From: Bacteroidota bacterium
GTDB taxonomy: Bacteria; Bacteroidota; Bacteroidia; Flavobacteriales; Flavobacteriaceae
Direction: 5' to 3'
Length of the DNA: 6,377 nt
NCBI GenBank assembly: GCA_009937085.1
Contig: JAACDD010000026.1
Location: 1 to 6,377 of the forward strand
Shown: positions 1-6,377 of the stretch, in pieces
How positions within the stretch are numbered: the first letter of the stretch is position 1
Layout: each line of letters opens with the position of its first letter
The notes under the pieces: model-generated
What the model was told of the DNA's origin: nothing
Seen by the model: the letters and a program-made list of their open reading frames with translations, nothing else
The model's database searches: none
Position numbers and translations under genes: made by a program

Positions 1-594
1 AACAGCATCTGTGGCTTGTTCTAGTGGTGAGTCTGCACGAGTGCTATCTAAGTGGTCGCGTTGGGTAATGTTTTCCAAAATAGCATCAAGCGTAACGCTC
101 TGGTCAACGGTTTTAAGTTCGTCGTAACGGCGTTGCGCACGAATGTTGGCATCGGCAGTCAAAAATAATTTTACATCGGCGTGTGGAAAAACGACCGTGC
201 CAATATCACGGCCATCCATCACAACACTGTGCTGTGTACCAATGGCACGTTGTTGCGCCACCAAAAATGAACGCACCGCAGAAACCGCGGCTACTTGGCT
301 TACCGCATTTGAAACGGCCATGCTTCGTATCGCTGCGCTTACATCTGTGCCATTTAGCATTAGTTTGTTGTTCTTAAAAGTCAATTGAATATCGTCAAGG
401 TTGGCAATTAGCGTATCTTGATCAAAACGATTTGAGCTAAGCCACTGTTTTTGTTGGGCATATAACGTTACCCCGCGATACATGGCGCCTGAATCTACAT
501 ATACAAAATCCAATGCCTGTGCCAATGCTTTAGCTAAGGTACTCTTCCCTGTTGATGACGCGCCGTCTATAGCAATCACAAATGGTTTTTTCAT
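1..594 (-). CDS. cmk: Cytidylate kinase ((d)CMP kinase), 3' end beyond window
   Basis: Cytoplasmic enzyme that transfers phosphate from ATP to CMP or dCMP, feeding CTP/dCTP synthesis. I translated it from the ATG at 594-592: 198 residues are visible with no stop, and the family is usually about 220-230, so only a short C-terminal piece is missing. Seen: P-loop GASSTGKS at residues 11-18; the conserved YVDSGAMYRG at 32-41; the nucleoside-binding DGRDIGTVVFP at 127-137; an arginine-rich LID-like segment around 152-156; and RDHLDSTRADSPL at 179-191, whose R179, D183 and R186 match the CMP-binding R/D/R set known in E. coli Cmk. The start is fixed by the ATGA overlap with the porQ stop upstream, which suggests translational coupling. 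Identification is firm; only the missing C-terminus is unknown. Confidence 0.96.
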   Translation of the reverse strand, partial: MKKPFVIAIDGASSTGKSTLAKALAQALDFVYVDSGAMYRGVTLYAQQKQWLSSNRFDQDTLIANLDDIQLTFKNNKLMLNGTDVSAAIRSMAVSNAVSQVAAVSAVRSFLVAQQRAIGTQHSVVMDGRDIGTVVFPHADVKLFLTADANIRAQRRYDELKTVDQSVTLDAILENITQRDHLDSTRADSPLEQATDAV

Positions 595-1604
595 TTTCTT
601 GGCTCTAAGGTTAACCCCAAAAACGTACGGTTTCCAGCTATGTTATATCTAGCATGGCTTAGCTGAAAACGCAAACGGCGTAACTGCATGCCCACACCAA
701 ACGAAAGTCCCGAAAAATTCCGCACCTCCAAAATACGTAATTCTGCAGCACGTTGCGCATGGTACCCCAAACGAATAGAAAATACCCCTTCTGGGAAAAC
801 TTCCACGCCAAAAGTGGCATGACGCAATCCCTTTTTTAGCAAACCCGATTTTTGCTGCGTACTATTTCCGCTTAGGTCCGAAGTACCATCTTCCGGATTA
901 TCAAAAAGTAGCGGCCATTTGTTTAGATGATGTAACGAAACATGCCAACGCAACGGCAAATGCTCCAACGCGCTCGAAAACCCTAGCGTTAGATTGGCAG
1001 GAAGTGGCTCAAAAACATCTTCATAAGCGGTGAGTTGTTTTCCTAAATGTTGATAAACCAATGCCACTCTGAATGGTTTCCCGATCGGGTTGTAATACAA
1101 ACCAACATCGCCCGTAATGCCTGAAGATGTATAGGTGTCCAAATTAGAAAGCACATAGCGTACTCGTGCACCAACATGCAGGTTTGGACGTAAAAAATAA
1201 TGTGAAGACGCTAATCCAAGTGCTACTTCACTTCCGCTAAAATCTGCCGTTAGATTTCCCAATTCATCGGCACCGTCAAAAGTACCGTAATGGATGTATT
1301 TAACATCAAAAACCAATGCTTTCGCTCGGTTGATTGTATGTGCATAGGCTGCCGTTCCGCGATGAATACCATCGAAATAAGGCTCGTAATTTATCATCAG
1401 TTGCCCACCGTGCTCCCCACGAATTGTGGCGGGATTAGCAAGTGTGGTGCTAATATCGGCATCGCGTATCGTAACGGGGTTGCCTAGTGCCAATTGCCTT
1501 GGCGATGATGAAAGCTCCAAAAAACGATAGGTAGCATCGCCACCGATTTGCGCAAGTATCGCAGTAGAAAAAATCAAGAAACAGGAAACAAAAAGTCTTC
1601 TCAT
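591..1604 (-). CDS. porQ: Type IX secretion system outer-membrane protein PorQ
   Basis: A 337-residue predicted outer-membrane beta-barrel protein. In Porphyromonas gingivalis, PorQ anchors PorZ within the PorU-PorV-PorQ-PorZ attachment complex, which processes T9SS cargo at the cell surface. Seen: a signal peptide (MRR, hydrophobic 4-17, likely cleavage after ILA at 18/19); the family N-terminal block GGDATYRFLELSSSPRQLAL at 21-40 followed by LANPATI at 55-61; alternating hydrophobic/polar strands throughout; and a C-terminal block GLSFGVGMQLRRLRFQLSHA at 299-318 followed by RYNIAGNRTFLGLTLEP. Cys8 lies too early and in the wrong context for a lipobox. Length fits the family. It sits 18 bp after lon, and its TGA overlaps the cmk ATG. 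The family call rests on recognition of these blocks. That the cell uses a full T9SS is inferred, because no other por/gld gene is in the window. Confidence 0.88.
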   Translation of the reverse strand: MRRLFVSCFLIFSTAILAQIGGDATYRFLELSSSPRQLALGNPVTIRDADISTTLANPATIRGEHGGQLMINYEPYFDGIHRGTAAYAHTINRAKALVFDVKYIHYGTFDGADELGNLTADFSGSEVALGLASSHYFLRPNLHVGARVRYVLSNLDTYTSSGITGDVGLYYNPIGKPFRVALVYQHLGKQLTAYEDVFEPLPANLTLGFSSALEHLPLRWHVSLHHLNKWPLLFDNPEDGTSDLSGNSTQQKSGLLKKGLRHATFGVEVFPEGVFSIRLGYHAQRAAELRILEVRNFSGLSFGVGMQLRRLRFQLSHARYNIAGNRTFLGLTLEPRK

Positions 1605-1622
1605 TCGTATTAAAAACGAAAG

Positions 1623-4091
1623 TTACGCTTTTTTCGTGCCTGAGATACGTTGTTTCGTAATCGCGATAGCTAGCACCTCATCAATTGAGGAGACGTAATG
1701 GAACCTTAATCCTTTTAAATAACGTTCGGGTATCTCACCAATATCCGCCTGATTTTTATCACTTAAAATAATTTCTTTGATATTGGCGCGCTTTGCTGCT
1801 AAAATCTTTTCTTTGATTCCACCCACAGGTAACACTTTTCCACGAAGTGTAATTTCTCCCGTCATGGCAATACGGTTTTTTACTTTTCGTTGTAAAATAC
1901 TCGACACCAAAGACGTTATCATCGTAATTCCTGCACTAGGCCCATCTTTTGGTGTGGCTCCTTCAGGAACGTGAATATGAAAGTTGTGTTTGCTAAAAAA
2001 GTCACTTTCAATACCTAAATCGTCAGCGTGCGACTTAATGTATTGCAAGGCTATGGTCGCAGATTCTTTCATCACTTTACCTAAGTTCCCCGTAATAGAT
2101 AATGCACCGCTTCCTTTACTCAAAGACGACTCAATAAATAAAATATCTCCGCCTACACGAGTCCATGCCAGTCCTGTAACAATACCTGCGACATCGTTAT
2201 TTTCGTAGGTATCACGAAGCAGTTTTGCAGGTCCTAAAATGGATTCAAGTTCTGCCACTTCTAGTTTGGAATCACGAGGTGTTTCTTTGGCTTCTAGCAT
2301 CGCGTAATGACGTACTACTTTCGCTATTTGCTTATCCAATCCTCGTACGCCCGACTCGCGAGTGTAGCCTGCTACTAATTGTTGCATGGTCGCTTTTGGA
2401 AGTTTTACGGCTGATTTTTTTAATCCGTGTTCGCTGGTTTGTTTTGGCAGTAAATAGCGCAACCCAATTTGCACTTTTTCTTCCAATGTATAGCCTGAAA
2501 CCTCAATAATTTCCATACGATCACGAAGTGCTGGCTGTATTGTAGACAACGAATTTGCCGTAGCAATAAACATGACTTTGGACAGGTCGTATCCTGTTTC
2601 TAAGTAATTGTCATAAAATGTAGTGTTCTGTTCTGGATCAAGCACTTCTAGCATAGCAGACGATGGATCGCCATGCGCACTTTCGGCAAGTTTATCAAGC
2701 TCGTCAAGAACAAAAACAGGATTTGATGTAGCCGCTTTTTTAATATTCTGTACCACACGTCCGGGCATGGCACCAATGTAGGTTTTTCGGTGACCGCGAA
2801 TTTCAGCCTCGTCACGCAAACCGCCCAACGACATACGTACGTATTTTCTCCCCAATGCCTCAGCAATAGATTTTCCAAGCGAAGTTTTTCCAACTCCAGG
2901 AGGTCCAACCAAACAAATAATTGGGGATTTCATATCGTTTCGGAGCTTTAAAACAGCTAAGTGTTCAATGATCCGTTGCTTCACTTTATCTAAACCAAAA
3001 TGGTCCCGATCTAAGATTTTTTGCGCACGGTTTAAGTCAAAATAATCTTCTGAAAACGTATTCCAAGGGAGGTCTAAATACAAATCCAAATAATTCCGCT
3101 GCACCGAATATTCTGCCACTTGCGGATTCATGCGCTCGAGTTTTGCCAACTCCTTATTAAAATGTTTGGCAACCTTATCGTCCCAAGCTTTCGTTTTGGC
3201 ACGCTCGCGCATTTCTTGAACCTCTTCGTCATACGACACGCCGCCCAACTCTTCTTGAATTGTTTTCATCTGTTGATGTAAAAAATATTCACGCTGTTGT
3301 TGGTCTAAATCGTGGCGTACTTTTGTTTGAATATCATTTTTAAGCGATAGCTTTTGATATTCAACATTCATCTGCTTTAAACACATTAAGGCACGTTGTT
3401 CCAAGTTGTCTTGTTCCAAAATATCTTGCTTTTCAGCAACGGTCATCTCCATATTAGACGAAACAAAATTTACCAAAAACGCATTGCTCTGAATGTTTTT
3501 AATGGCAAAAGAAGCCTCAGATGGAATTTCAGGATTCTGTGCAATAATTTTTAATGCTAAATCACGAATAGAATCTATAATAGCAGAGAAATTGGGGTCG
3601 TTCTCTTCTGGACGAATCTCTTCCAAACTTGTCACCTTCGCGGTCAAATACGGATGCTCTGCTATGTAGCTCAGCGTTTCAAATCTTTTTATTCCCTGTA
3701 AAATGATGGTGGTATTGCCATCTGGCATTTTAAGTACACGTAGTACTTTTGCCAGAGTTCCCTTCTGGTATAAATCGTCCGGTGAAGGAGATTTTGTTTC
3801 TCCTTTTTGCTGTGCAATAACACCAAGCAGTTTACTTCCGCTATTTACTGCCTTAATAAGTTTTATTGACCTGTCGCGGCTTGCCGTGATGGGAATCACT
3901 ACACCAGGGAACAATACGGTATTTTTTAGAGGAAGTATGGGCAGTTCTTCCGGAACAGGTTCTTTTTGTATCGCTTCTTCATCGTCGGTGGTCATTAACG
4001 GAATTAAGTCCGCTTCATCTTCCAAATCTTGAGGTAACAGGTTTTCTAGGGATAAAATCTTTGTTCTAGACATAGTGTATTGATGTGCCAT
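1623..4091 (-). CDS. lon: ATP-dependent protease Lon (endopeptidase La), LonA type
   Basis: Cytoplasmic homohexameric AAA+ serine protease that degrades misfolded and selected regulatory proteins. Length is 822 residues from the ATG at 4091. Domains in order: an acidic N-terminal extension; the Lon substrate-binding domain beginning ELPILPLKNTVLFPGVVIPI (about 49-68); a central coiled-coil-like stretch (about 250-340); the AAA+ module with Walker A GPPGVGKT at 396-403, Walker B VFVLDE at 459-464, sensor-1-like FIATANS, and the GVRGL sensor-2 region; then the protease domain with catalytic Ser719 in PKDGPSAG and catalytic Lys760 in VGGIKEK. All key residues are present. The start is uncertain: an in-frame ATG at 4073 (M7, MSRTKILSLENL) matches the usual N-terminus of Bacteroidota Lon, while 4091 has the A-rich GGACAAA lead-in. 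No CIRCE-type heat-shock operator is visible upstream. It is the first gene of the lon-porQ-cmk unit. Confidence 0.97.
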   Translation of the reverse strand: MAHQYTMSRTKILSLENLLPQDLEDEADLIPLMTTDDEEAIQKEPVPEELPILPLKNTVLFPGVVIPITASRDRSIKLIKAVNSGSKLLGVIAQQKGETKSPSPDDLYQKGTLAKVLRVLKMPDGNTTIILQGIKRFETLSYIAEHPYLTAKVTSLEEIRPEENDPNFSAIIDSIRDLALKIIAQNPEIPSEASFAIKNIQSNAFLVNFVSSNMEMTVAEKQDILEQDNLEQRALMCLKQMNVEYQKLSLKNDIQTKVRHDLDQQQREYFLHQQMKTIQEELGGVSYDEEVQEMRERAKTKAWDDKVAKHFNKELAKLERMNPQVAEYSVQRNYLDLYLDLPWNTFSEDYFDLNRAQKILDRDHFGLDKVKQRIIEHLAVLKLRNDMKSPIICLVGPPGVGKTSLGKSIAEALGRKYVRMSLGGLRDEAEIRGHRKTYIGAMPGRVVQNIKKAATSNPVFVLDELDKLAESAHGDPSSAMLEVLDPEQNTTFYDNYLETGYDLSKVMFIATANSLSTIQPALRDRMEIIEVSGYTLEEKVQIGLRYLLPKQTSEHGLKKSAVKLPKATMQQLVAGYTRESGVRGLDKQIAKVVRHYAMLEAKETPRDSKLEVAELESILGPAKLLRDTYENNDVAGIVTGLAWTRVGGDILFIESSLSKGSGALSITGNLGKVMKESATIALQYIKSHADDLGIESDFFSKHNFHIHVPEGATPKDGPSAGITMITSLVSSILQRKVKNRIAMTGEITLRGKVLPVGGIKEKILAAKRANIKEIILSDKNQADIGEIPERYLKGLRFHYVSSIDEVLAIAITKQRISGTKKA

Positions 4092-4225
4092 TTTGTCCGC
4101 TTTATACTATAAAGCAGTTGCTACAAATGGAAATTTTTATTCAATATATATTATTCAAATGCCATGCCATTGTAACAAAGCCTGTTAAAAATCGTTATCA
4201 TTTTGTGAACCCAAAACAAAGACAT
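4092..4225. promoter_or_regulatory. Divergent intergenic region between lon and the DUF2807 gene
   Basis: These 134 bp separate the start codons of two outward-facing genes, so promoters for both should lie here. The region is AT-rich, with an AATATATATT palindrome at 4143-4152. I could not find an exact Bacteroidota -33/-7 pair (TTTG and TAnnTTTG) for either direction. The nearest matches are TCATTTTG at 4198-4205 for the plus-strand gene and TCCATTTG on the minus strand (complement of 4126-4133) for lon. Each lacks the A at position 2 and a well-spaced -33 partner. That promoters are present follows from gene orientation; their exact positions are not established. Confidence 0.4.
4137..4158. 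repeat. Short tandem-spaced direct repeat TTATTCAA x2
   Basis: TTATTCAA occurs at 4137-4144 and again at 4151-4158, separated by TATATA, giving a 14-bp period. It lies in the middle of the divergent intergenic region, where an operator or a flexible/curved promoter element could act. In such AT-rich sequence a chance 8-mer repeat is possible, so any binding-site role is only a suggestion. Confidence 0.35.
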
Positions 4226-4954
4226 ATGAAACCTATACATATTTTTATAAGCACACTTATATTATTTTTCGCGCTGCCCGCCGATGCGCAATGGAGTAAA
4301 AAAATTAAAGGAAACGGGAATGTAATAACAGAAAATCGAGAAGTTAGTACGTATGATGAAATAAACGTCAACGGAAATATTGATGCTATTTTAGTAGCAG
4401 GAAAAGAAGGAGAAATCATATTAAAAGCAGAGGAAAATTTACTCGAATTCATCGAAATAAGTGTAACTAAAGGTGCGCTTAAAATCAAAAGTAAAGACCG
4501 AACTGAACTGCGCCCATCAAAAGGAAAAAACATCTTAATAACGGTACCCGTTCAAAACGTGTACAAGCTTACGCTTAATGGCTCTGGTAACATCGAAGGA
4601 AACGCAACATTGAAAGAAGACAAAATAACGTTACATGTAAACGGATCAGGTGATATGGACGTACATGTAAAAGCTATTGAGGTAAAAGCATCGTTGAATG
4701 GCTCTGGTGATATCACTGTTTCGGGCAAAACGGATGTATTTAAAGCAACTGTTAATGGATCGGGAGATATTGATGGAAACAACCTTATTGCAACGAGCTG
4801 TGAAGGAAAAATTATTGGTTCAGGGGATATAAATTTTCATGCAAAACAAAAATTAGATGCCAAAATAATTGGCTCGGGGGATATTGAAGTGAATGAATCT
4901 GTACTAAAAATTGAAAAGAAAATTATTGGCTCTGGCGATGTTACCAAAAAATAA
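4226..4954 (+). CDS. Exported DUF2807 (head GIN domain) protein with GSGD repeats
   Basis: A 242-residue exported protein of the DUF2807 / putative auto-transporter adhesin family, common in Bacteroidota and of unproven function. I chose the ATG at 4226 because it begins a clear signal peptide (MKP, hydrophobic 4-17, cleavage after ADA at 21/22) and has an A-rich lead-in. Longer in-frame starts at 4085 and 4127 would bury that signal; the first lies inside lon. Seen: the family opening GNGNVITENREVSTYDEINV at 29-48, then VNGNIDAILVAG; seven GSG(D/N) turns starting at residues 118, 139, 158, 177, 197, 215 and 234; and one cysteine (C192). There is no T9SS C-terminal sorting domain, no lipobox and no transmembrane helix after the signal. 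The regular repeats point to a periplasmic or surface beta-solenoid. It diverges from lon and converges with the permease gene. Confidence 0.88.
   Translation: MKPIHIFISTLILFFALPADAQWSKKIKGNGNVITENREVSTYDEINVNGNIDAILVAGKEGEIILKAEENLLEFIEISVTKGALKIKSKDRTELRPSKGKNILITVPVQNVYKLTLNGSGNIEGNATLKEDKITLHVNGSGDMDVHVKAIEVKASLNGSGDITVSGKTDVFKATVNGSGDIDGNNLIATSCEGKIIGSGDINFHAKQKLDAKIIGSGDIEVNESVLKIEKKIIGSGDVTKK
4577..4942 (+). repeat. Seven GSG(D/N) coding repeats, period 18-21 codons
   Basis: Within the DUF2807 gene, a (N/I)-G-S-G-(D/N)-(I/M/V) motif recurs at codons 118, 139, 158, 177, 197, 215 and 234, with spacings of 21, 19, 19, 20, 18 and 19. The first four are of the NGSG type and the last three of the IIGSGD type. 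Synonymous codons vary between copies (tct/tca/tcg for Ser, ggt/gga/ggg/ggc for Gly), so the repeat is kept at protein level and is not a recent DNA duplication. The pattern fits one turn per rung of a beta-solenoid. Confidence 0.85.
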
Positions 4955-4961
4955 AACGCAG

Positions 4962-6278
4962 TTATAGCGCTCGTTTATTCCCACGTTCTAAGCGGATAAG
5001 TAATATGCCGCCTACAAAAAAGAACACCACAAAAAACAAAATGGCATTTCGCATACTCCCCGTTACCTGATCAACAGTAGCGTACATGAGCATACCAATA
5101 ACAATTCCTACTTTTTCTGCTACATCATAAAAACTAAAATACGAAGTGGTGTCAATCGTTTCGGGAATAAGTTGGGAGTAGGTAGAACGCGCAACCGATT
5201 GTATGCCGCCCATACAAAGCCCAACAAAACCAGCAACAATATAAAATTCAATAGGCTGATAAATAAAATAAGCGCTAACACAAAGCATCACCCAAATAGC
5301 ATTGAGCAAAATCAATGTTTTGATATTACCCCAACGGTTGGCTAATTTTGAAGACATCAGTGCCCCGAAAATGGCTATTATCTGAATAAGTAAAATACTG
5401 ACAATCAAACCTGTTGTCTTTTCTTCTGCAGACCATAAAATTTCTTGCTCACCAAAATATGCCGCAACAAGCATAACCGTTTGCAAGGCCATGCTAAACA
5501 CAAAAAATGCCCCCAAGTAGCGCTTTAAAAAATGTAACTTCTTCAAACTTTTCCAAACCGATTTAAGTTCCCGATAGCCGTTGAAAAAAATATCTTTGGT
5601 GTAAACTTTGTCTTTATTACCACGTGGTAAATGATAAAAGGCAATATGACTAAACAAAAACCACCAAGCGCCTACCGAAATAAAAGAATAACGCATGGCC
5701 TGTAGCGACGCTTCGCCTCCTTCACCTGAAATACCAAACACGTCCGGTTTGAGCATCATAAATAGGTTTACAAGAAGCAACATTACACTGCCAACATAAC
5801 CCATTGCAAAGCCACGCGCACTAATACGGTTTTGCTGTTCAGGAAAGGCGATATCTGGTAAATATGAATTGTAAAAAACCAAACTAGACCAAGCCCCAAC
5901 CAACGCCAAAAAATAAAAGAGCAGTCCCCAATAGATGTTTTGAATTTCAAACCAATACAATCCGATACAGGATGCAGCGCCCAAATAGCAATAGAATTGC
6001 ATAAAGCGCTTTTTATTACCCATATAATCTGCGATTCCAGATAAAATAGGAGACCACAGTGCTATCACAACAAAAGCCAAAGCCGTTACATAACTTATTA
6101 AGGCTGTGTTTTTTATTTGCATTCCAAAAATCTCCAAATGTGTTTGGTCACCACATATGTATCCGTAATAGAGTGGAAAAATAGTAGACGAAATAACAAG
6201 AAAATAAACCGAATTTGCCCAATCGTAAGAAACCCAAGCGCGTAACAGTTTTTTATCACCCTTTTTGTGTGATGGCAT
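4962..6278 (-). CDS. UMF1/Atg22-like MFS permease
   Basis: A 438-residue inner-membrane protein of the UMF1 branch of the major facilitator superfamily, related to the yeast vacuolar amino-acid effluxer Atg22. The bacterial substrate is unknown. About twelve hydrophobic segments are visible, roughly at 15-40, 58-82, 93-110, 114-137, 156-176, 197-216, 253-275, 287-309, 319-338, 342-363, 386-402 and 410-430. A charged cytoplasmic loop lies near 217-252. Family signatures seen: YDWANS at 18-23; the MFS motif-A-like GIADYMGNKKRF at 81-92; FYNSYLPDIA at 135-144; RGFAMGYVGS at 155-164; SVARSTYSQLIPE at 361-373; and SFYDVAEKVG at 382-391. The ATG at 6278 places YDWANS at the usual distance from the N-terminus. 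It converges on the DUF2807 gene with 7 bp between stops. The family is secure; the substrate cannot be named. Confidence 0.92.
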   Translation of the reverse strand: MPSHKKGDKKLLRAWVSYDWANSVYFLVISSTIFPLYYGYICGDQTHLEIFGMQIKNTALISYVTALAFVVIALWSPILSGIADYMGNKKRFMQFYCYLGAASCIGLYWFEIQNIYWGLLFYFLALVGAWSSLVFYNSYLPDIAFPEQQNRISARGFAMGYVGSVMLLLVNLFMMLKPDVFGISGEGGEASLQAMRYSFISVGAWWFLFSHIAFYHLPRGNKDKVYTKDIFFNGYRELKSVWKSLKKLHFLKRYLGAFFVFSMALQTVMLVAAYFGEQEILWSAEEKTTGLIVSILLIQIIAIFGALMSSKLANRWGNIKTLILLNAIWVMLCVSAYFIYQPIEFYIVAGFVGLCMGGIQSVARSTYSQLIPETIDTTSYFSFYDVAEKVGIVIGMLMYATVDQVTGSMRNAILFFVVFFFVGGILLIRLERGNKRAL

Positions 6279-6300
6279 GCTGATTGTTTGCCCAAATAAA

Positions 6301-6327
6301 CAAAATATTTTTAAACATAAAAAACAA
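6301..6327 (-). promoter_or_regulatory. Candidate promoter for the UMF1 permease gene
   Basis: Read on the minus strand, TTG (complement of 6325-6327) is followed after 17 bp by TATTTTG (complement of 6301-6307). This resembles the Bacteroidota -33/-7 pattern, but the -7 element is one base short of TAnnTTTG. A start site near 6295 would give a leader of roughly 15-20 nt before the ATG at 6278. It overlaps the promoter candidate for the gene facing the other way, so the two may compete for RNA polymerase. Confidence 0.35.
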
Positions 6328-6341
6328 GAGGTCTATCTTTG
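6309..6341 (+). promoter_or_regulatory. Bacteroidota-type promoter for the right-edge gene
   Basis: TATCTTTG at 6334-6341 is a perfect match to the Bacteroidota -7 consensus TAnnTTTG used by the primary sigma factor. A TTTT at 6309-6312, 21 bp upstream, could serve as a weak -33 (consensus TTTG). The ATG at 6347 begins only 5 bp after the -7 box, so transcription should begin at or very near the start codon. Confidence 0.6.
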
Positions 6342-6346
6342 CTTGT

Positions 6347-6377
6347 ATGGTAAAGAAAAAAAAGCATAAACAAGGTT
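6347..6377 (+). CDS. 5' end of an unidentified gene (first ten codons)
   Basis: An open frame begins with ATG at 6347 and reads MVKKKKHKQG before the window ends with one leftover base. It sits directly behind a perfect TAnnTTTG -7 box and diverges from the permease gene, which supports a real gene. The lysine-rich start resembles the basic N-termini of several RNA-binding or ribosome-associated proteins, but ten residues cannot identify a family and I assign none. The true start could also be a later codon outside the window. Confidence 0.4.
   Translation, partial: MVKKKKHKQG

Noticed and set aside
143..388. Plus-strand open frame opposite cmk
   Set aside because: It is antisense to strongly conserved Cmk motifs (the DGRDIG region), and its protein is compositionally odd with no domain.
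1604..1620. Small hairpin TTCGT/ACGAA over the porQ start codon
   Set aside because: A 5-bp stem with a 7-base loop in AT-rich sequence is expected by chance. It is not enough to claim translational control.
2225..2908. Open frames inside lon, on the plus strand at 2225-2509 and on the minus strand in another frame at 2648-2908
   Set aside because: Both lie wholly within the conserved AAA+ coding region of lon and show no recognisable domain or start context of their own.
4085..4225. N-terminal extension of the DUF2807 protein starting at 4085 or 4127
   Set aside because: It would place 33-47 residues before a clear Sec signal peptide, and the longer version overlaps the lon coding start. 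The ATG at 4226 explains the sequence better.
4198..4782. Two long open frames on the minus strand opposite the DUF2807 gene (4198-4533 and 4552-4782)
   Set aside because: They are antisense shadows. The second mirrors the GSGD repeats as repeated S-P-E/D-P-x motifs (complement of ggt/ggc-tct-ggt-gat). The plus-strand frame has the signal peptide and a recognised family, so the minus-strand frames are not supported as genes.
4954..4976. Bidirectional terminator hairpin between the DUF2807 and permease genes
   Set aside because: Only a 5-bp AAACG/CGTTT stem plus two further pairs across a bulged C4959, with an 8-base loop and no convincing U-tract on either strand, so it is too weak to annotate.
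1..6377. Search for CRISPR arrays, tRNA genes, insertion sequences, phage att sites or defence genes
   Set aside because: No regularly spaced direct repeats with unique spacers, tRNA cloverleaf, terminal inverted repeats, transposase motifs or defence-family proteins were seen. All substantial coding sequence is accounted for by housekeeping, secretion and transport genes.

Overview
The window looks like ordinary chromosome from a member of the Bacteroidota, most likely Flavobacteriia or a close relative. Four things point there: a type IX secretion (T9SS) gene, porQ; a DUF2807 'head GIN' exported protein; start codons preceded by A-rich sequence rather than Shine-Dalgarno motifs; and a textbook Bacteroidota -7 element (TAnnTTTG) at the right edge. 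Base composition is AT-leaning throughout. I see no mobile element, CRISPR array, tRNA or rRNA.

Left part (1-4091, all minus strand): a compact three-gene unit, transcribed lon -> porQ -> cmk. Lon protease is followed after 18 bp by porQ, a T9SS outer-membrane component. The porQ stop overlaps the cmk start as ATGA. cmk (cytidylate kinase) runs off the left edge, so about 198 of its expected 220-230 residues are visible. The arrangement puts a secretion component in a housekeeping unit for protein quality control and nucleotide supply.

Middle (4092-4954): a 134-bp divergent intergenic region separates lon from a plus-strand gene for an exported DUF2807 protein. That protein has a signal peptide and seven GSG(D/N) repeats about 19 residues apart, which suggests a beta-solenoid. 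The intergenic region holds an 8-bp direct repeat (TTATTCAA) with a 14-bp period, but no clear consensus promoter.

Right part (4962-6377): a minus-strand UMF1/Atg22-like MFS permease converges on the DUF2807 gene with 7 bp between stop codons. Upstream of the permease, 68 bp of AT-rich DNA carries overlapping divergent promoter candidates. One drives a plus-strand gene of which only ten codons (MVKKKKHKQG) are visible.

I found no new multi-gene system. The points most worth a second look are the translationally coupled porQ-cmk junction, the repeat architecture of the DUF2807 protein, and the -7 box only 5 bp from the start codon of the right-edge gene, which suggests a leaderless or very short-leader mRNA.
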